A DNA stretch of 16,123 nucleotides from Firmicutes bacterium UBA5486 (GTDB lineage Bacteria; Bacillota; UBA4882; UBA10575). Below, one piece after another: positions 7,478 to 14,570 of the stretch (position 1 is the first letter of the stretch; every line of letters starts with the position of its first letter). The notes beneath the pieces are model-generated. The model had not been told where the DNA came from, searched no databases, and was given only the letters and a program-made list of their open reading frames with translations. Location: the NCBI GenBank assembly GCA_002427045.1, contig DIPO01000079.1, positions 1 to 16,123 of the forward strand, in the 5' to 3' direction. The translations under genes and the position numbers were made by a program.

Positions 7478-9379
7478 ATGTTACTTGTAATATTTATAGC
7501 TATTCCCTTCATTGGAGCACTTGTCTTCTTCTTGATGCGGAACAGGTCCATAAATACACCTTTTATTACCAGCACTATTCTTCTTGTTTTGGGGAGTTTC
7601 GGGCTGAAGAGTGTTTTTGGGGGGAGGCCATTAACCTATAGATTACCGTTTTCCGGTCCTTTTGTACCGACTTTCCAGGCTGATCCCTTATCTGCCATCT
7701 TTGTAATGCTGGCTGCCTTTCTCTGGCTCGTCGTTTCTATATATACACCGGAATATATGAAACATGAAGGTAGGGCCAGGAGCTTTGATCTTTGCACATT
7801 GCTGACTCTATCGGCGGTTTTGGGGGTTTTTCTAGCCGGCGATCTCTTTACTATGCTGCTTTTCTTTGAGCTGATGACTATCACATCGTTCTTCTGGGTT
7901 GTTCATCGGTGGAATAAAGAAGCAGTTAGAGCTGGATATTTCTACTTGTTCTTTAGTATCATAGGGGGTCTTTTTCTGGCTTTAGGGATTGTACTGATGG
8001 GCGCAGCCACGGATGTGCTTCCTGCCATTGGTGCAGGCTTTGTTACTCCTTTGGACTCTCGAATGTTTACGTGGAGTATTGCTTTTTTTGTGGCAGGGTT
8101 TGGGATTAAGGCCGGTATGGTACCTTTGCATCTCTGGCTACCCCATGCGCACTCAGTAGCACCTACTCCCAGCAGTGCACTCTTATCCGGACTGCTTATT
8201 AAGGTGGGAGCTTATGGCCTGATAAGGGTGGGCGAGTTTGCAGGTTGGGGTATGAGATTAGGGAACAAGGTTGCCTGGTTAGGACCTGGCCTCGCTATTC
8301 TTGGTACCTGTACGATGCTGGTTGGCGTTACAGCAGCATTGCTCCAAAGTGATGCTAAACGTCTTTTAGCTTACCATAGTGTCAGTCAGATGGGCTATAT
8401 TATCTTGGGATTGGGTATTGGCCTTTATCTGGGACCAGATGGGAGCCTGGGCCTCTTAGGTGCTATTTATCATATTCTCAATCATGCGCTCTTTAAAGCT
8501 GCCCTATTTCTGGGTGTTGGTATTATCTACATTCATACGAAAGAAACTAATTTGTATAACCTCGGCGGGTTGTGGCGCCGTTTTCCGGTAACCGCTATAC
8601 TCATGTTTTTAGCGGTTTTGGGTATTACCGGTGCACCAGGGCTCAATGGCTATGCCAGTAAGACTCTGCTCCATCATGCAGTCAGTCTGGCTGCCAAAAC
8701 CGGCATGCCATGGGTTGTTTGGGTGGAACGGCTATTTTTGCTGGTGGGGATTGGTACAGCTGCCTCTTTTACTAAACTGTATTATCTTATATTTCTTGGA
8801 AAAACTACTAAGCTCGAGGTCTCCGATGATGGGTCTCCCAGATTACAGCTGGCTATGGGTTTATTAGCTGCTGTTATGGTAGGAATTGGACTTAGACCGA
8901 AATTCTTTCTAAAAGCTATGGCCATACCGGCTGTTCGAATACTTGGTATGGAAGATGCTGCTGCCAGCTTGGTTGGTCTTTCGTTTTGGAATTTGGGCGA
9001 TGTCACAGGTATGATTATCACCTTAATCCTTGGCGCCTTACTCTGCTGGGCTGGGCTTAAAAGCGGAGTATTTCATTGGCAGCCTCCTGTCTGGTTAACA
9101 TTGGAAGGTTTAGGAAAATATGCAGGCTTGGGGATTTTAGCCCTTTGGCGGATAGTAGCGAAATTTTGCCGCTCTCTGGTTACAGCTGTTCGTGTTGCAG
9201 GAAAAGCCATGAGTTCTCGTCTAGATCTTGCTATCCGTAAATTTGACCAGTCAAGAAGTGGCACTATCGGTAGGTTTACCTTGACGGGGATTAGCGCTGA
9301 TGCCGCAATATTAATTGTGATATTAGCATTTCTAATTGCATGGTACACCCTTATCAACTTTGGCCTGCCTAGCCTATGA
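7478..9379 (+). CDS. Antiporter-like subunit 3 (NuoL/MrpA-like, extended C-terminus)
   Basis: A 633-residue subunit. The core keeps Glu131 (FFELMTITSFF), Lys211 (GFGIKAGMVPLHLWLP), Lys242 (GLLIKVGAYGL) and Lys340 (NHALFKAALF). After about residue 480 it has a C-terminal extension with further helices, including a stretch of basic and hydrophobic residues (about 540-600) and a last helix at about 605-628. This is the NuoL/MrpA size class. ATG 7478 follows AAAGGAGG with normal spacing; an in-frame GTG at 7448 would overlap the previous gene without an SD. It supplies the large antiporter half that Bacillus MrpA carries fused to the MbhD and MbhE parts, which are separate genes in this operon. 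It is the last operon gene, and no strong terminator follows. Confidence 0.93.
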   Translation: MLLVIFIAIPFIGALVFFLMRNRSINTPFITSTILLVLGSFGLKSVFGGRPLTYRLPFSGPFVPTFQADPLSAIFVMLAAFLWLVVSIYTPEYMKHEGRARSFDLCTLLTLSAVLGVFLAGDLFTMLLFFELMTITSFFWVVHRWNKEAVRAGYFYLFFSIIGGLFLALGIVLMGAATDVLPAIGAGFVTPLDSRMFTWSIAFFVAGFGIKAGMVPLHLWLPHAHSVAPTPSSALLSGLLIKVGAYGLIRVGEFAGWGMRLGNKVAWLGPGLAILGTCTMLVGVTAALLQSDAKRLLAYHSVSQMGYIILGLGIGLYLGPDGSLGLLGAIYHILNHALFKAALFLGVGIIYIHTKETNLYNLGGLWRRFPVTAILMFLAVLGITGAPGLNGYASKTLLHHAVSLAAKTGMPWVVWVERLFLLVGIGTAASFTKLYYLIFLGKTTKLEVSDDGSPRLQLAMGLLAAVMVGIGLRPKFFLKAMAIPAVRILGMEDAAASLVGLSFWNLGDVTGMIITLILGALLCWAGLKSGVFHWQPPVWLTLEGLGKYAGLGILALWRIVAKFCRSLVTAVRVAGKAMSSRLDLAIRKFDQSRSGTIGRFTLTGISADAAILIVILAFLIAWYTLINFGLPSL

Positions 9380-9416
9380 CTGCCCTCCAATGGATGAGAG
9401 GATATCTTTAATAAAC

Positions 9417-9984
9417 TTATCTTTCTTGTAATTCAATTTCTTCTATTTTGATTAATTCTCTACCTTGAAATTGAAAACAAAGTATATAAGGCATCTTATC
9501 GATGATTACAAAAACTATCAAATTGGAAGTCAGTATCGTAATAATTTATTATTGTACTCAATGCTGTCCCATGAGTTCTTATTACAATATTCATTCCATT
9601 ACTTTCCTTGAGCACACTGTGAAGGGCAGAAATATTTCGTTCTTGCACTTCTCTTAAAGATTCTCCGTTTTCAAGTTTATAATTAAAATCTTCCCATTGT
9701 CTTCTTGCATATTCGTAAAAATTTTCTACCCATTCACCCACTCTACGTTCATAAAAATCCTCTATTACTAAAATATCTAATTTGAGTTTTTCTGTCAAAT
9801 CCTTAACGGTATCGATTGTTCTTAGATAAGGGCTTGAATATATTTTAGTAATCTTCTTGTCTTTTAATGTTTCCGTTATTTTTTCTGTATCCTCTAGGCC
9901 CTTTGTTGTCAAAGGACGAATATTATCTTCTTTAATTGTATAATCAGACTGAGCATGTCTGATAAAATATACGTTTGTAACCAT
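9417..9984 (-). pseudogene. Histidine phosphatase (phosphoglycerate-mutase-like), broken by a +1 frameshift
   Basis: The minus-strand reading starts at ATG 9984 with GGAGAGGG nine bases before it. It shows the branch-1 histidine phosphatase features: FIRHAQSDY with catalytic His10, SSPYLRTIDT with Arg55, a FYERRVGEW segment with the acidic residue, and RTHGTALS with His138. The frame stops at 9496 (162 residues). If one base is removed from the A5 run at 9510-9514 (T5 on the coding strand), reading continues as DSFVIIDKMPYILCFQFQGR to a stop at 9417. That gives 188 residues, about the normal family length, with a tail of expected character. The frame is therefore probably shifted by one inserted base, by mutation or sequencing error. 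The substrate is unknown. Confidence 0.8.
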
Positions 9985-10061
9985 TAAACAAAACCCTCTC
10001 CATATTTATCTTTTTCATAAGACTCAATATATTGACAGTGCTTAAAATCCATTTCCTTGAT

Positions 10062-10079
10062 GTTAGTACTAGTACTAAC
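10062..10079. promoter_or_regulatory. 18-bp perfect palindrome, possible operator
   Basis: GTTAGTACT joined to AGTACTAAC forms an 18-base perfect palindrome without a spacer. It lies in the 218-base divergent spacer, 78 bases upstream of the phosphatase start and 124 bases upstream of the DUF4438 gene. Such symmetry is typical of a dimeric repressor site (for example TetR- or GntR-type), but no regulator gene is in the window and no promoter consensus clearly overlaps it. Confidence 0.45.
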
Positions 10080-10202
10080 CAGCTCAAAATTCAATTATTA
10101 CACTTAATGATTATCAAAACGATATGCAACATCTTCAGCTAGTGGGTTAATTGTAGTATGATGTAAAAAAAGAAGAAAGAGAAGTTAAGGAGCAAAATGT
10201 AA

Positions 10203-10745
10203 ATGATCAATATGAATGAAGATAAATTAGTTAAACAATCAGTAATAGGTAAAATACATAGCCCATTAGGGAAAAGATACCGATTATCTAGTGATGGTAT
10301 GTTGAAAATGTTACCTTCCTTTGGTGGAATAACCTATAATTTTTCTTTAGGAGACAATGCTTTTAGTTTAGCAGGAGACCATGTTGAACCGGATGTTTCG
10401 GTGAGAAATGAGAATAGAGAAGAAAATGAAGCTTTAAATATGTTGGCATGCATAGGTAATGAAGCAAATGTAATTACTGGAGAAATGAAAGGTTCAAAAG
10501 GGTATGTTATTGGGAAACACGGAGTTGTAGACCATGTTTTAGTATGGTTTCAAAAAGAAGTGGTAAAGAATTTATCGATTAATGATGTAATTCAAATAAA
10601 GGCAGTAGGCCAGGGATTAACATTGGACTTAAGTAAAGAAATTAAGCTGATGAATATCGATCCATATTTATTAAAAAAAATTATTTCGGTCAGATCGGAT
10701 GGAATTATTGAGGTTCCCATAGCTTGTGAATTACCATCGGTATAG
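10203..10745 (+). CDS. DUF4438-like protein, apparently C-terminally truncated
   Basis: The 180-residue product has blocks I associate with the DUF4438 family: GGITYNFSLGDNAF, AGDHVEPDVS (residues about 58-67), LACIGNEANVITG and GSKGYVIGKHGVVDHVL, then KAVGQGLTLDL and LMNIDPYLLKKI. Family members known to me are near 290 residues, so roughly the last third is missing. The frame ends at TAG 10743-10745; a different frame just there reads IGIG, which would fit the glycine-rich stretch expected next, so a frameshift or decay is possible. ATG 10203 has AAGGAG ten bases upstream; ATG 10212 is an alternative. The function of the family is not established. Gene may be a remnant. Confidence 0.65.
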   Translation: MINMNEDKLVKQSVIGKIHSPLGKRYRLSSDGMLKMLPSFGGITYNFSLGDNAFSLAGDHVEPDVSVRNENREENEALNMLACIGNEANVITGEMKGSKGYVIGKHGVVDHVLVWFQKEVVKNLSINDVIQIKAVGQGLTLDLSKEIKLMNIDPYLLKKIISVRSDGIIEVPIACELPSV

Positions 10746-10771
10746 GCTATTGGGTTTATTTTGGTAGATGA

Positions 10772-10841
10772 GGGAATTGCATAATTACCTTTGGCATCCA
10801 TTCAACCACAATATATAGTGTAATTTAATTATGCAATTCCC
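10772..10841. repeat. 70-bp element with perfect 16-bp terminal inverted repeats
   Basis: Bases 10772-10787 (GGGAATTGCATAATTA) are exactly repeated in inverted orientation at 10826-10841, around a 38-base centre. There is no T tract, so a simple intrinsic terminator is unlikely. It begins 27 bases after the early stop of the DUF4438 gene. The shape fits a very small MITE or a structured RNA/REP-like element. Flanking target duplication is not evident. No second copy was noticed in this window. Confidence 0.55.
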
Positions 10842-10943
10842 TAAGATAATAAGCAATTTTGGACGATTACTTTTGAAGGGGTAGATGCTGATTAGTAAAT
10901 ACTACTAAATAAAAACCTAAGAACAGTGAAAGAGGTTGAAAAA

Positions 10944-11306
10944 ATGAAAAGGAAAGCCAATAGATTTATATATTGGGCCCCAAGAATTCTATCTATATTA
11001 TTCATTATGTTTTTAGCAATGTTTTCCCTAGATGTAATTTCGCCTGAATTAACTCTTAAGCAGATAATTATTGGATTGTTTATGCATAACATACCAGTAT
11101 TGTTACTGCTGTTAGTGCTGATAATATCCTGGAAATATGAAATGGTCGGGGGAGTAGTTTTTTTACTGGCGGGTTTGTTATATATCATAATGATGGCCAT
11201 TCGTTTATCTTGGCATACCGTTCTGCCATGGAGTCTTTTGATTGCTGGGCCGGCATTTTTCATAGGGATTTTATTTATGATTAACTGGTTTCAGAAGAAA
11301 GAGTAA
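10944..11306 (+). CDS. Small four-helix membrane protein (DUF7670-like)
   Basis: A 120-residue integral membrane protein with about four helices. It has a basic N-terminus (MKRKANRFIYWAPRIL) and the turns FSLDVISPELT, HNIPVLLLLLVLIISWKYE and LLIAGPAFFIGILFMINW. From memory this pattern matches small membrane proteins now listed as DUF7670; I cannot verify that here. ATG 10944 has AAAGAGGT ten bases before; an in-frame GTG at 10926 is less likely because it precedes that SD. It is followed 139 bases later by another membrane protein on the same strand. Function unknown. Confidence 0.7.
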   Translation: MKRKANRFIYWAPRILSILFIMFLAMFSLDVISPELTLKQIIIGLFMHNIPVLLLLLVLIISWKYEMVGGVVFLLAGLLYIIMMAIRLSWHTVLPWSLLIAGPAFFIGILFMINWFQKKE

Positions 11307-11445
11307 TTTCCTTATGCTTTAAATAAGCTATATAGAAAATACTAGGAAACATTAGGAAGATATTAACAATAGTTGAGCTAATTGATTAATATTGCAATGA
11401 AAATAGATTTTTTATCCAGAAAGGCCTTAAAAGGGATGTGGTATA

Positions 11446-11928
11446 TTGTCTGATAAAGATAAGGGATATAAGTTGAAACTGAAGCTTTGGCAAAAGAATA
11501 TTTTATCCATGCTCATCATTATAGGAGTTGGATTTGTTCTGTTCAATGTGGCGTTTATTCTGGCGTATTTTGTAATGAAAGCTTATGATATGGTAATAAT
11601 GACGTTCGTTGATAATTATGCTATTCGTTTTTCATGGCATTATCTCTATCTTATCCTTGTTCTTCTACTCTCATGGTTTGTTTTTCGTAGACGGCTTGAA
11701 GATCTTGTTAAGGCAACCTTTTCGACAATGCCGCTGATTGTTGTTCTTTCTGAAGTTGGTATCCAGTTTTATCAGTGGCCTATTTTAGTATGGGTATTCG
11801 GTGCAGCTATTGTTGGAGCCGTTCTTTTATATCTCTATAAAACAAAACGTTCCTGGTTGTATTATTTTGCGGTTATTTATGTGGTTGTAGTGGAGATTTT
11901 TATTATGCTTTCGGGGAAGGAAATTTAA
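11446..11928 (+). CDS. Hypothetical membrane protein, about five helices
   Basis: A 160-residue protein not recognised. It has a charged N-terminal stretch (MSDKDKGYKLKLKLWQKN), then about five hydrophobic segments, roughly residues 18-45, 64-81, 92-106, 110-131 and 136-155. A short basic loop, FRRRLEDL, separates helices two and three. Start is TTG 11446 with GGGATGTGG five bases upstream; no ATG near the N-terminus gives a better start. It lies between another small membrane protein and a methyltransferase, with 79 bases to the latter. No enzyme motif or transport signature is seen. Confidence 0.65.
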   Translation: MSDKDKGYKLKLKLWQKNILSMLIIIGVGFVLFNVAFILAYFVMKAYDMVIMTFVDNYAIRFSWHYLYLILVLLLSWFVFRRRLEDLVKATFSTMPLIVVLSEVGIQFYQWPILVWVFGAAIVGAVLLYLYKTKRSWLYYFAVIYVVVVEIFIMLSGKEI

Positions 11929-12007
11929 TCTAGAAAACTAGGGCGTTACAGTTTAATAGTAAGATGATATTTCATTTTTAATTAAAGCGATGTAAGAAGG
12001 GGGTTTT

Positions 12008-12622
12008 ATGATGCAAACTCAAATAAAGCGAGATTTAAAAGAAATATATAATAAATATGCTAATCAAAGAGACAAAGATAAGATGCAGGAATGGAAAGCA
12101 AAACCAAGGCAAGTATTTTTAGAATTAATAAAAAGCGAAGGCAAAAAAACACTTTTGGAGATAGGAGCGGGTCATGGCAGAGATAGTTTGTTCTTCAAAA
12201 ATAATGGTATCGAAGTTACTGCCATTGATTTATCAGATGAGATGGTAAAACTATGCCGTACAAAAGGAATTGAAGCATATGAAATGGATTTCTATAATCT
12301 TTCCCAACTGAATAAAAAATTTGATGCTGTATGGGCAATGAATTCTTTATTACATGTTGAAAAAGCAAATTTAGAATTGGTTTTGAAAGAAATTAATCTT
12401 ATACTTGAGTCATCCGGGTTATTTTTTATGGGTGTTTGGGGCGGTGAAGATAAAGAGGGTATTTGGGAAGAAGATATTTATGTACCACGTAGATTTTATG
12501 CTTTTTATACTGATGAAAGCCTTATAAAAGTTTTAAAAAAGCACTTTAAGATCATTAGTTTTGAGCAAATTGATACAGGTGAAAAACATTATTTTCAATC
12601 AATTATTATGAAGAAAAAGTAG
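12008..12622 (+). CDS. Class I SAM-dependent methyltransferase
   Basis: A soluble 204-residue protein with a Rossmann-type methyltransferase fold. Motif I is LLEIGAGHGRDSLFF (about residues 49-63), the acidic ribose-binding residue is in VTAIDLSDEM, and the motif II/III region reads FDAVWAMNSLLHV. The C-terminal part carries YVPRRFYAFYTDES and a final beta strand. ATG 12008 is followed by a second ATG at 12011; the SD AAGGGGG (11998-12003 region) suits either, perhaps 12011 slightly better. The acceptor substrate cannot be told from sequence; members of this group methylate small molecules, and no biosynthetic partner is next to it. Confidence 0.88.
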   Translation: MMQTQIKRDLKEIYNKYANQRDKDKMQEWKAKPRQVFLELIKSEGKKTLLEIGAGHGRDSLFFKNNGIEVTAIDLSDEMVKLCRTKGIEAYEMDFYNLSQLNKKFDAVWAMNSLLHVEKANLELVLKEINLILESSGLFFMGVWGGEDKEGIWEEDIYVPRRFYAFYTDESLIKVLKKHFKIISFEQIDTGEKHYFQSIIMKKK

Positions 12623-12679
12623 GAGGTCCATTTCAATAGTTGGATTTTCAAATGATTTATTAGATATGAAATAGTAAGA

Positions 12680-12898
12680 TGTACCCCTTGTCAAGACAAA
12701 TATTTTTCTCTCCTTAGTGAACCAGATATTACCATTTGAACCTTTGTTTTTCTTCGATCAGGCTGCAATCTGTTGAGCCAGATAAATTTCCACGGGAGTC
12801 ATATAATTGTAAGTCTGGTGCGGCCTTTCCATATTGTACTCATAGATGTACTCTTGAAATACTGGCTTTAAGTGCTTTTGGTGTATTGTATTCGTTTA
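12680..12898 (-). mobile_element. Remnant of an IS3-family insertion sequence (right end)
   Basis: The stretch begins with TGTACCCCTTGTCAAGAC (12680-12697), which resembles the terminal inverted repeat of IS3-group elements (TG at the end). It then runs into the C-terminal end of a transposase on the minus strand. No opposite end or orfA is present, so most of the element has been lost by deletion at about 12896. Confidence 0.65.
12758..12895 (-). pseudogene. IS3-type transposase OrfB, C-terminal fragment
   Basis: Minus-strand translation ends in YNMERPHQTYNYMTPVEIYL and a stop at 12758-12760. The YN-x-RPH-x-x-x-x-x-x-TP-x-E pattern is the hallmark C-terminus of the rve-type integrase core in IS3-family OrfB proteins. 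Only about 45 residues remain; an in-frame stop lies at 12896-12898. The DDE catalytic residues lie upstream in the family and are absent, so it is inactive. Confidence 0.8.
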
Positions 12899-12916
12899 TG
12901 TAAATACGTTCGGTTT

Positions 12917-13190
12917 TTAGGCTACGATCTTTGTCCCATGGACTTTTATTCCAGTATTCTTTGCCAATTCCCTATAGTTATCTTGTGTTATGCCTCCTCC
13001 TGCTAGTATGATAATCCTATTATCTGCATAATCTACTAGTTCTTTTAGAGTTTGCTGGTTGTCTAAAGCTGAGCCTTGCCCTCCTTTAGTCAGTACCCTA
13101 TCTATACCTAATTCGATTAATTTTTCCAATGCAACTTTTTTATCTTCTATTTCATCAAAAGCCATATGGAAGGTAAGACTTAATTCCCCT
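12917..13190 (-). pseudogene. CutC-family protein, N-terminally truncated
   Basis: The minus-strand frame gives FHMAFDEIEDKKVALEKLIE followed by LGIDRVLTKGG, then IIILAGGGITQDNY and a C-terminal VHGTKIVA ending at 12917. This is the second half of the TIM-barrel CutC family (historically copper homeostasis). The conserved FHRAFD block starts before the first ATG (13165): the matching frame runs back to about 13190, where a stop and unrelated sequence begin. About the first 120 residues are missing, and the FHRAFD arginine reads methionine. It has no SD or promoter of its own and ends next to an IS3 remnant, so it is probably a deletion relic. Confidence 0.75.
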
Positions 13191-13265
13191 GATACAGGAA
13201 ATTAAAAGTAATGAGGTGAGCTTTTACCAATTTCAAGTAGAAATAGAGGCCGGGAGGAGCGAACA

Positions 13266-13742
13266 GTGAAAAAGAGTAAACGGCTTGTTTTCCTGGCAAT
13301 TACTGGAGCTATCTATCTGGCGGCGCTTGGTTGGGCGTTGGTATCTGGATATAAATACTTTAGTGACAGCCGGGAGTATGCTGCGGAGATCAAACAAAAA
13401 GAAGCCGAACTTAATATGGTTATGGCGAGGGTAAAGTATCTCCAACAGTTAAAAGAGGAATATTACAAATATTACCGGTTTGAAGGAATTGCTGATTACT
13501 TACGTTATCCAGACAAGGTGACGGTTCTTCTAATAACTGAAGCTTTAAAAGCGGTGATTGAATTATTGATAACTAAAATAGGTTTTGAGAGAGTGCAAGC
13601 TAAACATGATATATTAAATACTGCATCTGGAAAAGTAATGAAAAAAACTGGCAAGCAATATGAAGGCCGATTACGAAAATTTCAGTTAAAAAAAGAAGAA
13701 ATTATTGAGTGTTTGGTTGAAAATGTTGTAGAGATTTGTTAG
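13266..13742 (+). CDS. Chimeric ORF: membrane-anchored coiled coil joined to a GNAT acetyltransferase C-terminal half
   Basis: A 158-residue reading. Residues 1-89 have a basic start, one helix (about 7-29) and a coiled-coil-like charged stretch (35-70); I do not recognise this family. From residue 90 the sequence changes to ITEALKAVIELL, GFERVQAKHDILNTASGKVM and KKTGKQYEGRLRK, which is the C-terminal half of a RimJ/RimL-type GNAT acetyltransferase. The acetyl-CoA loop (Q/R-x-x-G-x-G/A), expected just before TEALK, is absent, so acetyltransferase activity is unlikely. The join is near 13530-13536. GTG 13266 follows GGGAGGAG, so it is probably still translated. Best read as two gene remnants fused in frame by a deletion. 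Confidence 0.7.
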   Translation: MKKSKRLVFLAITGAIYLAALGWALVSGYKYFSDSREYAAEIKQKEAELNMVMARVKYLQQLKEEYYKYYRFEGIADYLRYPDKVTVLLITEALKAVIELLITKIGFERVQAKHDILNTASGKVMKKTGKQYEGRLRKFQLKKEEIIECLVENVVEIC

Positions 13743-13800
13743 GAAAGGTTAGAGACGGTAATTAGAGATTGGTAGAAAAAATTAGTAAAGGAGTATGACA

Positions 13801-14547
13801 ATGCGGGTAGCGTACAAACGGAAACTTTTAATCTTATTTATTTTAACATTCTTGGTTGTAATGGCCTTCAGTCCGAGAGGTTATACCGCTTCTCTCTTTT
13901 CTTCACTAGAGTTAAGCCTAGAAAAAAATATTGGCCAGAATTGTTATCAAAGTATTATTGACCAAAAAAAGGTAGTTCATTTGCCAGAAGAAGAAACAGA
14001 GCATTTAAATGCCATATTTAAGAGTTTGGTTAATTGTTGCGGAAGAAAGCAGGAACTGGAATTCAGCTTAACGGTAGTTGAAGATGAAACTGTAAACGCT
14101 TTTGCTCTACCTGCGGGTTATATTTTTGTCCATACTGGGCTTTTATCTTATGTCCAAAGTGATGGGGAGCTTGCTGGAGTGTTAGCTCATGAAATTGCTC
14201 ATGTAGATCGGAAACATAGTATGAATGCAATCAAGCGACAGCTGGGAATGTCTTTATTACTACAATTAATTTTAAATAAGAAAAAATCAAAGGAAGGATT
14301 AGCTAAGGTTGGAAATGTTGCAATAAACATGACTCAGCTAGGGTATGGCAGAGAGGCGGAGTATGAAGCAGACCATTATGGCGTTTATTTTATGGAGGGT
14401 GCTGGTTACCAAAGAGAAGAGATCCTTAATTTCTGGCGACGGATAGTTGACCAAAGAGGAGGACAAGAAGATTTAGTCATCTTACAGCTTTTTTCAACTC
14501 ACCCACCGACTTCCGAACGGATAAAAAGGATAGAAGGGTTGAGGTAA
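13801..14547 (+). CDS. M48-family zinc metalloprotease, exported or membrane-anchored
   Basis: A 248-residue peptidase. An N-terminal hydrophobic segment (about residues 9-23) with a possible cleavage after YTA (28-30) suggests export. The catalytic domain has NAFALPAGYIFVHTGLL (99-115), the zinc motif HEIAH (His130, Glu131, His134) and EYEAD (187-191), whose first glutamate is the probable third zinc ligand. It ends in the usual STHPPTSERIKRI. ATG 13801 is seven bases after AAAGGAG; ATG 13795 would be too close. Enzymes of this kind degrade or process proteins in the envelope. All ligands are present, so it is probably active. It follows the chimeric ORF by 58 bases. Confidence 0.9.
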   Translation: MRVAYKRKLLILFILTFLVVMAFSPRGYTASLFSSLELSLEKNIGQNCYQSIIDQKKVVHLPEEETEHLNAIFKSLVNCCGRKQELEFSLTVVEDETVNAFALPAGYIFVHTGLLSYVQSDGELAGVLAHEIAHVDRKHSMNAIKRQLGMSLLLQLILNKKKSKEGLAKVGNVAINMTQLGYGREAEYEADHYGVYFMEGAGYQREEILNFWRRIVDQRGGQEDLVILQLFSTHPPTSERIKRIEGLR

Positions 14548-14570
14548 GCCAATTAGTAAGGCCATCGTTT

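Noticed and set aside
9380..9416. Possible terminator after the mrp operon (CCTC ... GAGG then a T-rich stretch)
   Set aside because: The stem is only four base pairs and the T run is interrupted; too weak to call.
9432..9475. Inverted repeat TTCAATTTC ... GAAATTGAA (26-base spacer)
   Set aside because: It falls in the coding tail of the frameshifted phosphatase, is AT-rich, has a long loop and no T tract; probably chance.
9985..10770. CRISPR, tRNA or rRNA sequences
   Set aside because: No spaced direct repeats, tRNA cloverleaf landmarks or rRNA-like stretches were seen here or elsewhere in the window.
12623..12670. AGGAGGT just after the methyltransferase stop, suggesting a following gene
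   Set aside because: No standard start at the right spacing opens a frame longer than about a dozen codons; at most the beginning of a gene lost to the IS insertion.
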